Of a DNA stretch of 64,000 nucleotides, positions 1 through 8,310 are shown in pieces. Position 1 is the first letter of the stretch. Each line of letters starts with the position of its first letter. Source of the stretch: Streptomyces sp. XD-27. GTDB taxonomy: Bacteria; Actinomycetota; Actinomycetes; Streptomycetales; Streptomycetaceae. The position numbers and the translations under genes were made by a program. Where the stretch lies: the NCBI RefSeq assembly GCF_030553055.1, contig NZ_CP130713.1:2914001-2978000 (forward strand), written 5' to 3'. The notes under the pieces were generated by a model. The model did not search any database and was not told the DNA's origin. It saw only the letters and a program-made list of their open reading frames with translations.

Positions 1-430
1 CCACATCGACCCCGGCGACCACTTCTCCGACCACCCGGACTACGTCACCAGCTGGCCCGTGCACTGTGTGGCCGGCACCGAGGGCAGCGGCTTCCACCCG
101 AACCTCGCCCCGGTGATCGCGTCCGGCGCGATCGAGGCGGTCTTCGACAAGGGCGCGCACGCGGCGGCGTACAGCGGCTTCGAGGGCACCGACGAGAACG
201 GCACCCCGCTGGCGGAGTGGCTGCGCGAGCGGGACGTGACCGAGGTGGACGTGGTCGGCATCGCCACCGACCACTGCGTACGGGCGACGGCCCTGGACGC
301 GCGCAGCGAGGGCTTCCGGACGCAGGTGCTGCTGGACCTGACGGCGGGGGTGGCGCCGGAGACGACGCAGCGGGCGCTGGAGGAGCTGCGGGCGGCGGGC
401 GTGGAGCTGACCGGCAAACCGGTCGTCTGA
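1..430 (+). CDS. Nicotinamidase / isochorismatase-family hydrolase (5' end outside window)
   Basis: This is the C-terminal 142 residues of a cysteine hydrolase of the isochorismatase superfamily; the start lies upstream of the window. The motif ATDHCVRATALDA holds the nucleophilic Cys of this family. The beginning (HIDPGDHFSDHPDY followed by WPVHCVAGTEG) matches the metal-binding and active-site region of PncA-type nicotinamidases, which hydrolyse nicotinamide to nicotinate plus ammonia in cytoplasmic NAD salvage. The gene ends with TGA at 428-430. Nicotinamidase is favoured over other isochorismatase-like enzymes because of the WPxHC element, but the missing N-terminus (catalytic Asp) prevents full confirmation. 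Confidence 0.85.
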   Translation, partial: HIDPGDHFSDHPDYVTSWPVHCVAGTEGSGFHPNLAPVIASGAIEAVFDKGAHAAAYSGFEGTDENGTPLAEWLRERDVTEVDVVGIATDHCVRATALDARSEGFRTQVLLDLTAGVAPETTQRALEELRAAGVELTGKPVV

Positions 431-438
431 GCCACCCG

Positions 439-527
439 CACCCGGCCCTGCCGGTTCGCCTCCGGGTCGCCCCCGCCCCGCCGGTACGCCGCCGAGCCAC
501 CCCTCACCCGGCCCTGCCGGTACGCCT
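439..527. repeat. Pair of 23-bp direct repeats after the nicotinamidase gene
   Basis: A 23-bp sequence starting CACCCGGCCCTGCCGG occurs at 439-461 and again at 505-527 with one mismatch. The interval between two convergent genes (430 and 557) holds no other feature I can identify. Confidence 0.6.
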
Positions 528-556
528 TCGCGTCCTGGCAGGGGTGAAGGCGCAGG

Positions 557-907
557 TCAGGCCGTGAGCGGGCGGACAGGGGCGCGGAGCAGGGCGGCGA
601 TGGGGTGCCACAGCTCGCCGCCGCACTCCGGTGCCGTACGCCACACCAGCCCGTCCGGATGGTGCAGCACCGCCGTCACCTCGTCCGGCGTCGGCGGCTT
701 CATGTTGCCGCGCAGGTAGACCGCGCCCAGCCCCAGGTTGCGCAGCCTGGTCAGGGCGCGCTGCCGGTTGACCGCGTGCACCAGCACCCGGACCTGCGGG
801 ACCGCCGCACCCCGGCCGCCGCCCGCGCCGCCCAGCGGCGGGCGCGGGAGCGAGAGTGCGACGACCACGCTCCCGCCTGGAAGCTTGGTGAATCCGCCGT
901 CGGCCAT
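557..907 (-). CDS. Conserved-looking hypothetical protein (116 aa)
   Basis: A small basic protein with no signal peptide or membrane segment. It has a Gly-rich N-terminal third (GGAGGGRGAAVPQVRVLVHAV) followed by a more ordered part (RALTRLRNLGLGAVYLRGN, PTPDEVTAVLHHPDGLVWR) that reads like a genuine globular domain with G/C-rich third positions. I do not recognise the family. It lies downstream of the M6 protease on the same strand, but a hairpin at 971-1000 separates them, so it probably has its own transcript. The ATG at 905-907 is the natural start; no upstream alternative is better. Confidence 0.6.
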   Translation of the reverse strand: MADGGFTKLPGGSVVVALSLPRPPLGGAGGGRGAAVPQVRVLVHAVNRQRALTRLRNLGLGAVYLRGNMKPPTPDEVTAVLHHPDGLVWRTAPECGGELWHPIAALLRAPVRPLTA

Positions 908-970
908 GCGTTCATCTCCCCCGTGAGATGTCGTGTCAATAAGAAGGTCGTAGCTGCATCTAAACGCGAA

Positions 971-1000
971 CGGCCGCCGCCCGCTAGAGGGCGACGGCCG
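971..1000 (-). terminator. Hairpin terminator of the M6 protease gene
   Basis: Inverted repeat of 12 base pairs with one mismatch (CGGCCGCCGCCC paired with GGGCGACGGCCG) around a 6-nt loop, 29 bp after the stop codon at 1029. There is no clear T tract, as is common for Streptomyces terminators. Confidence 0.6.
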
Positions 1001-1028
1001 GTAACGCTGTGACCTGCGACGACGAGGT

Positions 1029-3425
1029 CTACTTCACAGAGGGGGCCACCTGGACGGTCATCGAGGAGCCGTCGAGGGCCTCCTTGAGGATCGCGATCTT
1101 GGTGTTGGTGTCAGTGATCTTGACACCACCGGTCGGGTTCGTGTCGTACCAGTAGACGCCCTTGCGGTCGTCGAAGACCGACGTACCCTTCTTCGACTTG
1201 ATCTTCGTGGGGACGCCCTTGTTGTGCACGGTGTAGCCGTCCGTGCGGAAGCGGCTGAACGGGGAGTCGTACGCCTGGAAGCGGTTGCGCATCAGCGTGC
1301 CGTCCGCCCACTTCTCCGGCTTGGCGTGCGCGTCGACCGGCAGGATCAGGCCGCTGCCCGGGTGCACGCCGACGTTGTTGTCCGGCTGCGAGGTGTCCCA
1401 CTTCCAGATCAGCAGGCCGTTCTGGTACGGGAAGTGCTCGACCCAGTTCGGCTTGGTGTCGGACCAACCGAAGTTGTACGGGCCGACCTTGAGGGTCTTG
1501 TCGTACGACACGTACTGCCGGTTCTCGGCGATGTAGTACTGCGCGTACTCCTTGGTGAAGGAGGCGCCGATGCGCGTGTAGCCCTTCACCGCCCAGCCGT
1601 TGTCGTCGCCCTCGGCGCCGTCGGTGAACAGCGCCTTGCCGTCAGCCGTCACGCTGATCGCGTCGGCCGCGAAGCCCTTGCCGCTCGTGCCGCCGTCGGT
1701 CTGGTAGCGGAAGCGGACGTCGATCTTCTTGCCCGCGTAGGCGTCCAGCGGGTACGAGAGCTTCTTGTACGCGCCGGAGACACCGGTCAGGGCGGGCTTG
1801 TCGCCACCGTCGCGCGGAATGGCCTTGCCGTCCGCGGTGCCGTCCACCGGCGTCCAGTTGGCGCCGCCGTCGGTGGAGACCTCCGCGTAGAGGTAGTCGT
1901 AGTTCTCCTCGATGTCCCACCAGCCCTGGAGGTCCAGCGAGGCCTTGGCCTTGCCCGTCAGGTCGACGGTGCGGGCGAGGGTGTTCTTGAGGTCGTCGCC
2001 CTGGCCGCTCCACCACTGCTTGGTGCCCTCGGCCGGCTTGACGACCTCGGTGGTGACGGGCTTCGCGGGCAGCTCGACGACCAGCGCCTGCTTCCGCTTG
2101 GTGTTGTACTCGGCGACGCCCAGCTTGTGCGTGGACTTCTTCCCGGCCTTCGCCCGGTCGTAGTTGAGCCAGCCGAGCTGGAGCTTGTCCCAGGCGTTCA
2201 TGTCGCCGGGCAGGTCGCCGATGGAGTCCTTGCCGCGGCCGAGCCACGAACCGGAGGACATCAGCGACCAGTAGGCGACCGACGACTCGCCCTTGCCGGT
2301 GGTGTCGTACTCGTCGGGGAGGCCCAGGTCGTGGCCGTACTCGTGGGCGAAGACGCCGAGCCCGCCGTTCTCCGGCTGCATGGTGTAGTCGCCGACCCAG
2401 ATGCCGGTCTCGCCGATCTGGGTGCCGCCGGCCTTGTTCTCGCCCGGCCCGGTCTTGCCCGCGTCGCTGCCGTACGCGTACCAGCGGTGCGCCCACAGGG
2501 CGGTCTCACCCTGCGCGCCGCCGCCCGCGGACTCGTCCTCGCCCGCGTGCACGATCTGGAAGTGGTCGATGTAGCCGTCCGGCTCGTTGAAGTTGCCGTC
2601 GCCGTCGTGGTCGTAGCGGTCCCACTGGTCGTACTTCGCCAGGTCCGCCTTGATCTGGGCGTCGGTGCGGCCGGCGGCCTTCTGGTCCTTGGCCCACTGG
2701 TTGACGCCGTCGCGGATCAGGTCCCAGGCGTTGCTGCAGTTGTGGTCGCCGCAGTAGTTGGAGCCGTAACGGCCCTCGTTCGCGTCGACCTTCACCCAGT
2801 CGGAGACCTCGCCGTCGACCGAGTAGCGGCCCGAGGACTGCTTCTCGTAGTACTTCTTCAGGGACTGCTTGCCCTTCTCCTTGGAGAAGTACAGGTCCTG
2901 GAAGTGCTTGCGGTTGAAGTCCTTCTGCCAGGCGGTGCTGTTGTCGGTGGCGCGGTCGGGTTCGGCGATGGTGTTGTGCGCCGGACCCGGCGTGCCGCCG
3001 TACTTCTTCACCGGCGGCTTCGGCCCGTCCGGGCCGTCCGGGTCGTGCATCGTCGTGTCGTCGACCTTGTCGCCGAACTCCACGAGGATGGTGAAGATCT
3101 TGTCCGTCTTCTCCCGGGCGAGCTCGACGTACTTGCCCTTGCCGAGCTTGACGACCTCCGAGCCGCCGCGCCGCTCGGTGTCGGCGTCGCCGGATATGAC
3201 CTGCTGGAGGGCGGCCTCGCGGCGCGCCTCCTGCTCCTTGCTGTACGGCCCCGTCAGATCGTGGTCGACGTCGCTCCGCGCGGGCGCCGGGTCATGGCGC
3301 TCCGCACGCGGCGCAGCCGGTTGATCGTCGGCCTGTGCCATGCCACTGGTCAGGGCGACCGCGCCGATAGCGGCGATCACCGTGGCGATGGCGGCCGATC
3401 TGACGGCCCTCCGTTGGCTGTTCAA
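1029..3425 (-). CDS. Secreted immune inhibitor A-like metalloprotease (peptidase M6)
   Basis: A 798-residue secreted zinc protease. A signal peptide (RRAVRS followed by a hydrophobic stretch ending GMAQADD) precedes a propeptide-like region. The catalytic domain has the zinc motif HEYGHDLGLPDEYD near residue 361, the M6 HExxH signature. Upstream Asp-rich segments (DHDGDGNFNEPDG) look like calcium sites. The C-terminal half contains a MAM/jelly-roll-like segment (ARTVDLTGKAKASLDL, later DVRFRYQTDGG), as in InhA proteins, and the length is typical of the family. The start is TTG at 3423-3425 with a GGGGAGG ribosome site six bases upstream; an ATG inside that spacer opens only a two-codon frame. 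It probably degrades extracellular protein during growth on polymers. Confidence 0.93.
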   Translation of the reverse strand: MNSQRRAVRSAAIATVIAAIGAVALTSGMAQADDQPAAPRAERHDPAPARSDVDHDLTGPYSKEQEARREAALQQVISGDADTERRGGSEVVKLGKGKYVELAREKTDKIFTILVEFGDKVDDTTMHDPDGPDGPKPPVKKYGGTPGPAHNTIAEPDRATDNSTAWQKDFNRKHFQDLYFSKEKGKQSLKKYYEKQSSGRYSVDGEVSDWVKVDANEGRYGSNYCGDHNCSNAWDLIRDGVNQWAKDQKAAGRTDAQIKADLAKYDQWDRYDHDGDGNFNEPDGYIDHFQIVHAGEDESAGGGAQGETALWAHRWYAYGSDAGKTGPGENKAGGTQIGETGIWVGDYTMQPENGGLGVFAHEYGHDLGLPDEYDTTGKGESSVAYWSLMSSGSWLGRGKDSIGDLPGDMNAWDKLQLGWLNYDRAKAGKKSTHKLGVAEYNTKRKQALVVELPAKPVTTEVVKPAEGTKQWWSGQGDDLKNTLARTVDLTGKAKASLDLQGWWDIEENYDYLYAEVSTDGGANWTPVDGTADGKAIPRDGGDKPALTGVSGAYKKLSYPLDAYAGKKIDVRFRYQTDGGTSGKGFAADAISVTADGKALFTDGAEGDDNGWAVKGYTRIGASFTKEYAQYYIAENRQYVSYDKTLKVGPYNFGWSDTKPNWVEHFPYQNGLLIWKWDTSQPDNNVGVHPGSGLILPVDAHAKPEKWADGTLMRNRFQAYDSPFSRFRTDGYTVHNKGVPTKIKSKKGTSVFDDRKGVYWYDTNPTGGVKITDTNTKIAILKEALDGSSMTVQVAPSVK

Positions 3426-3436
3426 AACATGCCTCC

Positions 3437-3465
3437 CCTGTCAAACCTGGGCCGTATTTGACAGG
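3437..3465 (-). promoter_or_regulatory. Inverted repeat upstream of the M6 protease (candidate operator)
   Basis: Perfect 9-bp inverted repeat CCTGTCAAA / TTTGACAGG with an 11-bp spacer, starting 12 bp upstream of the TTG start of the protease gene. Its inner edge touches the ribosome binding site. Nearby TTGACA-like words (3457-3462 and 3491-3496) could serve as promoter -35 elements. The dyad may be an operator or an mRNA structure over the ribosome binding site; sequence alone cannot separate these. Confidence 0.5.
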
Positions 3466-3765
3466 AGTGGCGACAGAAAAGACAGATCTTGACATGAACA
3501 GACAACGGCAGTACGTTAACCGATCCTTGGCACCCGCATAGCGATCATGCGGACGCGGGGATACCGGTCGACGAAGCCGACGGGCGGATACCGCTGAGCG
3601 GAACGAGCGCGCTTGTCTCACGGGTTGAAACCGGACGTGACTCCGTGCGCCCCCTGTGCACCGGTCGCGCGGGGCCGTGGCGAGGCGCGCGCTTACCCGC
3701 CGTCCCGGTCGGGCATGCAGGACCTTAGACGCTCGTCCGCCGATGCCTTGAGGACGGATCCCGCC

Positions 3766-4077
3766 ATGCCGCGTCCGACTCGCGCCCAGTTCGCCTACGG
3801 TTCGGCCACCGTCATCCTGTCGACCCTCGCCATGCTGCTGCTGTCGCAGTCGCGTTCGGGCCTGGGCGTCGCCGTCGTCGCCGTGGCCGCACTGGCGCTG
3901 GGCCTGCTGGTCGCGGTCACCGCGCCACTGCCGGGCGCGCGCCGCCGTGCGGTCGGCGTGCGGTCCCGCTGTCCCGTGGCCTCCGGCGGCCCGGCGGCCC
4001 GGCAGGTCGATGAGTGCCAGGTGGATGAGCGCCGGGCGGACGAGCCCCGGGTGGACGAACACTCACTGCACGGCTGA
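3766..4077 (+). CDS. Small membrane protein (103 aa), unknown function
   Basis: The frame opens upstream at 3613, but ATG 3766 (MPRPTRAQFAYGSATVILS) gives the sensible N-terminus. Two hydrophobic segments follow directly (about residues 10-27 and 34-52), joined by a short SQSRSGLG loop. The rest is a hydrophilic Arg/Asp/Glu-rich tail with a degenerate VDE repeat (RQVDECQVDERRADEPRVDE). I recognise no family. It converges with the RDD gene at 4081, only 3 bp away. The tail repeat looks recently expanded. Confidence 0.6.
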   Translation: MPRPTRAQFAYGSATVILSTLAMLLLSQSRSGLGVAVVAVAALALGLLVAVTAPLPGARRRAVGVRSRCPVASGGPAARQVDECQVDERRADEPRVDEHSLHG

Positions 4078-4080
4078 CCC

Positions 4081-4632
4081 TCACCGCACGGCTGACACCA
4101 CCACGGTCTTGGCCGCCTTGTCGTGCAGGCTCTGCGCGAACGGCTTGTCCCACAGCTGCCACAGCGAGCTGATCAGCCAGAACACCCAGCCGATCACCAC
4201 CGGCGAAAGGATCCCCGGCAGGGCGTACACCGCCGCGCGCACCCACCCCTGGCCACCCGGCACATCGCCGTCCGCGAGCATCGCGACCCGGATCCGCAGC
4301 GCCTTCTTGCCCAGCGTCTGCCCATCGCGCGCCAGCATGGCGCCCTCGTACGCGAAGTACAGCAGGAACGTGAGCACCGCGGAGAGCAGCACCTTGGGAG
4401 TGTCCTGCTTGTTCGGGTGGTCCATGGTGTATTCAAGGGCGCCGGTCCCCGCCAGCATCAGCACCCAGAGGACACCGAGGACGAGTGTGTCGATCAGCCG
4501 CGCCCAGTAGCGCTGACTCCACGTGGCCAGCGGCGGCATGCCGGGCAGCGGCACCGGCGGACCGTACGGGGGCGCCGGGTCCGGCGAGGAGGGCGGCGGC
4601 GGGAACGACGGAGGGGGCTGGTCGGCGCTCAT
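4081..4632 (-). CDS. RDD family membrane protein (first of three in tandem)
   Basis: A 183-residue protein with a proline-rich cytoplasmic N-terminus (PPPSFPPPPSSPDPAPP) and an RDD domain. The domain starts with RYWARLIDTLVLGVLWVL, in which the conserved Arg and Asp name the family, and includes a second helix (VLLSAVLTFLLYFAYEGAM) and the TLGKKALRIRV signature. The C-terminus HDKAAKTVVVSA is nearly the same in the two upstream paralogues, so the three genes arose by duplication. RDD proteins are poorly characterised; some are proposed to be ion transporters. ATG 4630-4632 is chosen over longer frames because the sequence upstream is not protein-like. Confidence 0.85.
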   Translation of the reverse strand: MSADQPPPSFPPPPSSPDPAPPYGPPVPLPGMPPLATWSQRYWARLIDTLVLGVLWVLMLAGTGALEYTMDHPNKQDTPKVLLSAVLTFLLYFAYEGAMLARDGQTLGKKALRIRVAMLADGDVPGGQGWVRAAVYALPGILSPVVIGWVFWLISSLWQLWDKPFAQSLHDKAAKTVVVSAVR

Positions 4633-4670
4633 GGCCCCGATTACACCAGCCGCCCAGCGCGCGCGGGTAG

Positions 4671-5404
4671 TTACTCGGCGGACACCACGACCGTCGTCGC
4701 CGCCTTGTCGTGGATGCACTGCCGGTACGGCCGGTCCCACGTGCACCACAGGACGTTGATCAGCCAGAAGACGAAGCCGCAGATGGGCACGACCTCCGGC
4801 AGCGCGTAGACGGCCGCCCGCAGCCAGCCCGGCTGGCCGGCGGGGATCGAGCCGTCGCGCAGCATCGCGACCCGGATCCTCATCAGCCGCTTGCCGACGG
4901 TCTGGCCGCTGTTGGTGAGCATCATCCCCTCGTAGAAGAAGTAGACGAGGACGGTGACCATGGAGACGGCGGTCGCCTCGCTGTTGTCGTTGACCGGGTC
5001 GAAGCCGCCCAGCAGCACGGCCATGACGAGGGAGACCGGGATGCCGATGATCAACGCGTCGATGATGCGGGCGAGCAGCCTGCGGGGCAGGGAGGCGAGC
5101 GGGGGCATGCCCGCGAGCCGCGGGTCGGGCTCGCCGTAGGGACCACCGCCGTAGGGACCGCCGCCGTAGGGGCCACCACCGTAGGGCGGGCCGCCGCCGT
5201 ACGGGCCCTCGCCGTAGGGCGGACCGCCGCCGTACGGACCGCCGCCGGGGGCGGCCCCCCGGGCGGGACACCGCCGCCCGGGGGCGGACCGTCGCTCGGG
5301 GGCGGACCGCCGCCATAGGGGCCGCCGCCGCCCTCCCCCGGCGGGGGATCGGACGGCGGCCTCTTCGCGAACGGGTCGTCCTCGGGCGGCGGCTCGGTGC
5401 TCAT
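4671..5404 (-). CDS. RDD family membrane protein, apparent frameshift in Gly/Pro-rich N-terminus
   Basis: The start MSTEPPPEDDPFAKRPPSDP is at 5404 in one frame, while the RDD body (LARIIDALIIGIPVSLVMAV, TVGKRLMRIRV, ending HDKAATTVVVSAE) lies in another. The frames meet at a run of six C (5255-5260). One additional base there joins PPGG to AAPGGGPYGGGPPYGEG and gives a 244-residue protein. The linker is built of GGGPYGGGPPYG repeats. In architecture and C-terminus it matches the neighbouring RDD genes. It lies 38 bp upstream of the 4081-4632 gene and could be co-transcribed with it. Function is unknown; a sequencing deletion is more likely than a pseudogene. Confidence 0.8.
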
Positions 5405-5488
5405 GGCCCGAGTCGAACCCGGCGCGCGCTCCGCCGCATCCGGCACGTGCCGTTCGGGCTACCGCGGCGGCCTGTCCGGGGGTACGGG

Positions 5489-7381
5489 CTACGCCCGGTC
5501 GGCCGTCGTGGCGACGAAGGTGCGGGCCGCCTTGTCGTGCCAGCACTGGCGCCAGGGGCGGTCGAACAGGCACCACAGCACGTTGACGAACCCGATCACC
5601 AGGACCCCGAGCACGCCGTAGACCAGCCAGCGGCGCAGTGCGGCGCCGAACGACGGGGTGTCGTGGTCCTCGATGTCCAGCGTCCGCAGCCCGCACAGCT
5701 TCTTGCCCAGGGTGCGGCCCCATTTGGCGGTCGGCAGCGCCTCGTAGACCACACCCGCCAGCATCAGGACGCCGAGCAGGATGCCGAGGTACGCGCCGGT
5801 GGTGCCGTCCAGCAGATAGACCGTCACGGTCTCGCCGGTCCGCTTGGCTTCGTCGATCTTCCCGTCGATGTGGTCCGTCGCCTTGCCCCACAACGGGACG
5901 GCGGCCGCGCCGACCGCGGCGAGCAGGACGATGGTGTCGATCAGCCGCGCGAGGAAGCGGCGGCCGAGCGGTGCGGGCCGCCCCGGGGCCTGGGCGGCCC
6001 GCAGGAACGGGTTGTCCACCGGCGGCTTCCACGGGATGACGGCATCGGGGCCCGGCGCGGGCGCGGATGCGGATGCGGGCGCCGGTGCGTTGGGGCCGGC
6101 CCCGGGAGCGGCGGCACCTGGCGCGGCCCCGGGCCCCGGAGCACCGCCCGGGCCCGGCTGCTGCGGGAACCGCTGCGCCTGCTGCTGCGCCCAGCCCGGC
6201 GGGCCGGGCGGGCTCTGCGGGACGGCCGCGGCGGGTGCGGGTCCACCGGGTACGGGCCCGCCCTGCGCGGGGACGCCCGGGTGCTGCCCGGCGCCGGCCG
6301 GTGGCGGGGAGGCGGGCGGCGTGGCGGTGCCGCCGTCCTCGCCGCGCGCACCGGATCCGCCTGGGGGCACCTCCTGGGGGTACCGCCCGGGGGCACCGCC
6401 CAGCGGCCGCGCTGGGGGAGGAGTCTGGGGGAGGTCACGCTGGGCGCGGAACGTCAGGGTCCCCTCGTCGCGGGCCGGTGCGCCACCTTGGGCCAGTGCG
6501 GACGGCGCGGACGCGGAGTCGGGGGTGCCCGCACCGGACGCGCCACCGCTGTCGGGCCGGGTGGCGCGCATCGTCAGGGTGCCGTCGGATCCGGGCGCTG
6601 CCGGGCCCTGCCCCGCGGCCGGGCCGCCGGGGCCGGTGCCGGACGCGGCGGCCGGGCGGCCGTCGGACGGTCCTCCCTCAGCGCCGCCTCCCCCGGCGTC
6701 TGTCCGAGAGGTACCGCCGGGAGCCGCCCCCGCCTGCGCGGGGATCGGGCCGGTGGGCGGCAGTGCGGGGGCGTTGCCGGAGCCGTCCGCGCGCCCCGGC
6801 TCGCCGCCCGTACGCGCGCCCGGTACGGGGGCGCCGGAGACGCCCAGCCGGGGGTCGCGTGCCGCCGGCGCTCCGCCGCCCGGAGCCGCGGCGCCGCCGG
6901 GCCCGCCCGCGCCCCAGGAGACGCGGCGGCCCGGTTCGGCACCGAACCCGGACTGGCGGGACGCGTCCGCCTGCCAGGCGGAGGCGGGTTCGGGCCGCGA
7001 GCCGGACGACCACTGGGGGTCGTGCTCGTCGGCGGGCCGCGGTGTCACGGCATCGGCGTCCCGCTCCGCCCGGGCCTCGGATACGGCGCCGCCACCGCTC
7101 CCGCTCGCCGGAGGCGTGTCGAGGAACACCGGCCCGGTCTCGTCCGGCAGGGCGCCCGTGATCTGGGTCTGCGCGGAGGCGTGCTCGGCGTCCGGCCGGT
7201 CCGCCGTGGTGATGCCCGGCGGCGGCGTGGGCATGGCTTCGCCCTCGGCCGGCGCGGGCCGACTGGTACCGGGGACCCATGCGGCGCCGTTCCAGTAGCG
7301 GATATAGCCGGGGATCGACGGATCTGGATAGAACCCTGGAATCGAGCTGCCGTCCGCGGATCCTGAGGTAGGGGCGCTCAT
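5489..7381 (-). CDS. DUF2510/RDD protein with long Pro/Gly/Ala-rich linker
   Basis: A 630-residue protein of three parts. The N-terminus has a short DUF2510-like motif (GFYPDPSIPGYIRYWNGAAW), found at the start of many actinobacterial membrane proteins. About 430 residues of low-complexity Pro/Gly/Ala sequence follow. A C-terminal RDD domain (RRFLARLIDTIVLLAAVG, RTLGKKLCGLRT, ending HDKAARTFVATTADRA) closes it. ATG 7379-7381 is chosen because DUF2510 begins about 12 residues later. The linker contains a dispersed DNA repeat (6389-6434). It heads a tandem of three RDD genes on the same strand; the order suggests shared function, but none is evident. Confidence 0.85.
   Translation of the reverse strand: MSAPTSGSADGSSIPGFYPDPSIPGYIRYWNGAAWVPGTSRPAPAEGEAMPTPPPGITTADRPDAEHASAQTQITGALPDETGPVFLDTPPASGSGGGAVSEARAERDADAVTPRPADEHDPQWSSGSRPEPASAWQADASRQSGFGAEPGRRVSWGAGGPGGAAAPGGGAPAARDPRLGVSGAPVPGARTGGEPGRADGSGNAPALPPTGPIPAQAGAAPGGTSRTDAGGGGAEGGPSDGRPAAASGTGPGGPAAGQGPAAPGSDGTLTMRATRPDSGGASGAGTPDSASAPSALAQGGAPARDEGTLTFRAQRDLPQTPPPARPLGGAPGRYPQEVPPGGSGARGEDGGTATPPASPPPAGAGQHPGVPAQGGPVPGGPAPAAAVPQSPPGPPGWAQQQAQRFPQQPGPGGAPGPGAAPGAAAPGAGPNAPAPASASAPAPGPDAVIPWKPPVDNPFLRAAQAPGRPAPLGRRFLARLIDTIVLLAAVGAAAVPLWGKATDHIDGKIDEAKRTGETVTVYLLDGTTGAYLGILLGVLMLAGVVYEALPTAKWGRTLGKKLCGLRTLDIEDHDTPSFGAALRRWLVYGVLGVLVIGFVNVLWCLFDRPWRQCWHDKAARTFVATTADRA
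6389..6434. repeat. Dispersed repeat, copy inside the RDD linker
   Basis: A 46-bp sequence (starting GGGGGCACCGCCCAGCGGCC) recurs in inverted orientation at 18870-18916 with one substitution and one G-run length difference. Here it is translated as part of the proline-rich linker (TPPPARPLGGAPG on the minus strand). Confidence 0.75.
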
Positions 7382-7699
7382 GATCTCCGATGTCCCGTGT
7401 CTGCTGTGCTGTCGGTGGGGCGTATGCAGTCTGCCGCACAAGCGCGAGGCGGTGTATATCGCTCCACCGCCTCTCTCTACCAGACGGGCCCGCGGCAGGG
7501 GCCCCGACCGCGTCCGGCACCACTCTCACGTGCGAGCCGAAAAAACTTCGGACGGATCGCGGAAAGTCGCGTAATGAGACCGGGGAAGTGCGCTCTCTCC
7601 GGGTGCGGGCCCGCGGACCGGGGGTCAACCGGGGGCTCCGCGACGCGAGAAGCAGGGCAGGGCAGGGCAGAGCTGAGCAGAGCGAAAGAGGGCGCACTG
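7382..7699. other. Intergenic region between divergent RDD and SsgA-like genes
   Basis: 318 bp without a supportable gene; it should hold divergent promoters. Visible elements are an A-rich word within a weak hairpin (CCGAAAAAACTTCGG near 7536-7550) and a short GGCAG repeat run near 7657-7675 just upstream of the SsgA-like gene. I cannot assign exact promoters. Confidence 0.5.
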
Positions 7700-8182
7700 A
7701 TGAGGACCGTGGTGGAGCGAGAGCTGGAGATGAACCTGGTGCTGTCGCCGGAGCGCAGCATCCCCGTGCCGGCCAGGCTGGCCTACCTGGCGCACGACCC
7801 GTACGCCGTGCACATCACCTTCCACGTCGGCTCGGACGTGCCGGTGCACTGGACCTTCGCCCGCGAGCTGCTGGTGGAGGGGGTGTTCCGGGCGACCGGC
7901 GAGGGGGACGTCCGGGTCTGGCCGACGCGGCTGGGCGGGCGCGGCATCGTGGTGATGGCGCTGAGTTCGCCGGATGGTGACGCGCTGCTGGAGGCGCCGG
8001 CGTCGACGGTCTCGGCGTGGCTGGAGCGCACGCTGCGGGCGGTGCCCCCGGGTTCCGAGGGCGAGCGGCTCGACGTGGACGAGGCGCTGACCGCGCTGCT
8101 GTCGCCGACGCCGGGGGACGATGTGTGGCTGCGCCGCCCGTGGCCGTCGGACGGGTCGCCGTCCGCGGAGGGCGGGGCGTGA
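7700..8182 (+). CDS. SsgA-like sporulation/cell-division regulator
   Basis: A 160-residue SALP (SsgA-like protein), a family confined to morphologically complex actinomycetes. Family features are the hydrophobic N-terminal strand (MNLVLSPERSIPVPARLAYL), DPYAVHITFHVGSDVPVHWTFARELL, the GDVRVWP turn and ALSSPDGDALLEAP. SALPs localise peptidoglycan synthesis and septation enzymes during sporulation; SsgB, for example, helps recruit FtsZ. The C-terminus is slightly longer than in SsgA/SsgB (LTALLSPTPGDDVWLRRPWPSDG), which recalls SsgD-type members, but the subgroup is not certain. ATG 7700 is chosen because the family domain starts at once; longer upstream frames are not protein-like. Confidence 0.92.
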   Translation: MRTVVERELEMNLVLSPERSIPVPARLAYLAHDPYAVHITFHVGSDVPVHWTFARELLVEGVFRATGEGDVRVWPTRLGGRGIVVMALSSPDGDALLEAPASTVSAWLERTLRAVPPGSEGERLDVDEALTALLSPTPGDDVWLRRPWPSDGSPSAEGGA

Positions 8183-8225
8183 GGCGGTGCGACGAGGGGC
8201 GCGGGGGGTGACCCGCGGGCGTACG

Positions 8226-8310
8226 GGTCACCGTCCGCGTCAAACAGGACATCACCCACATCAGACGGGCCACCACCCGCGTCAGACGAGGCATCACCCG
8301 CGTCAGAACA
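8226..8310. repeat. Tandem repeat of about 21-22 bp (four degenerate copies)
   Basis: Four head-to-tail copies built on the core CATCACCCGCGTCAGACG lie between the convergent SsgA-like and FAD-oxidase genes, and the last runs over the stop codon of the latter (8303). The copies differ at a few positions each. Confidence 0.65.

Noticed and set aside
1224..3461. A 745-residue open frame on the plus strand opposite the M6 protease
   Set aside because: It is the antisense shadow of a well-defined secreted protease. It is Leu/Arg/Val-rich without recognisable domains, and long antisense frames are usual at this GC content.
5447..7366. Plus-strand 639-residue frame opposite the DUF2510/RDD gene
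   Set aside because: Antisense shadow of a Gly/Pro/Ala-rich linker, with no domain and no ribosome site.
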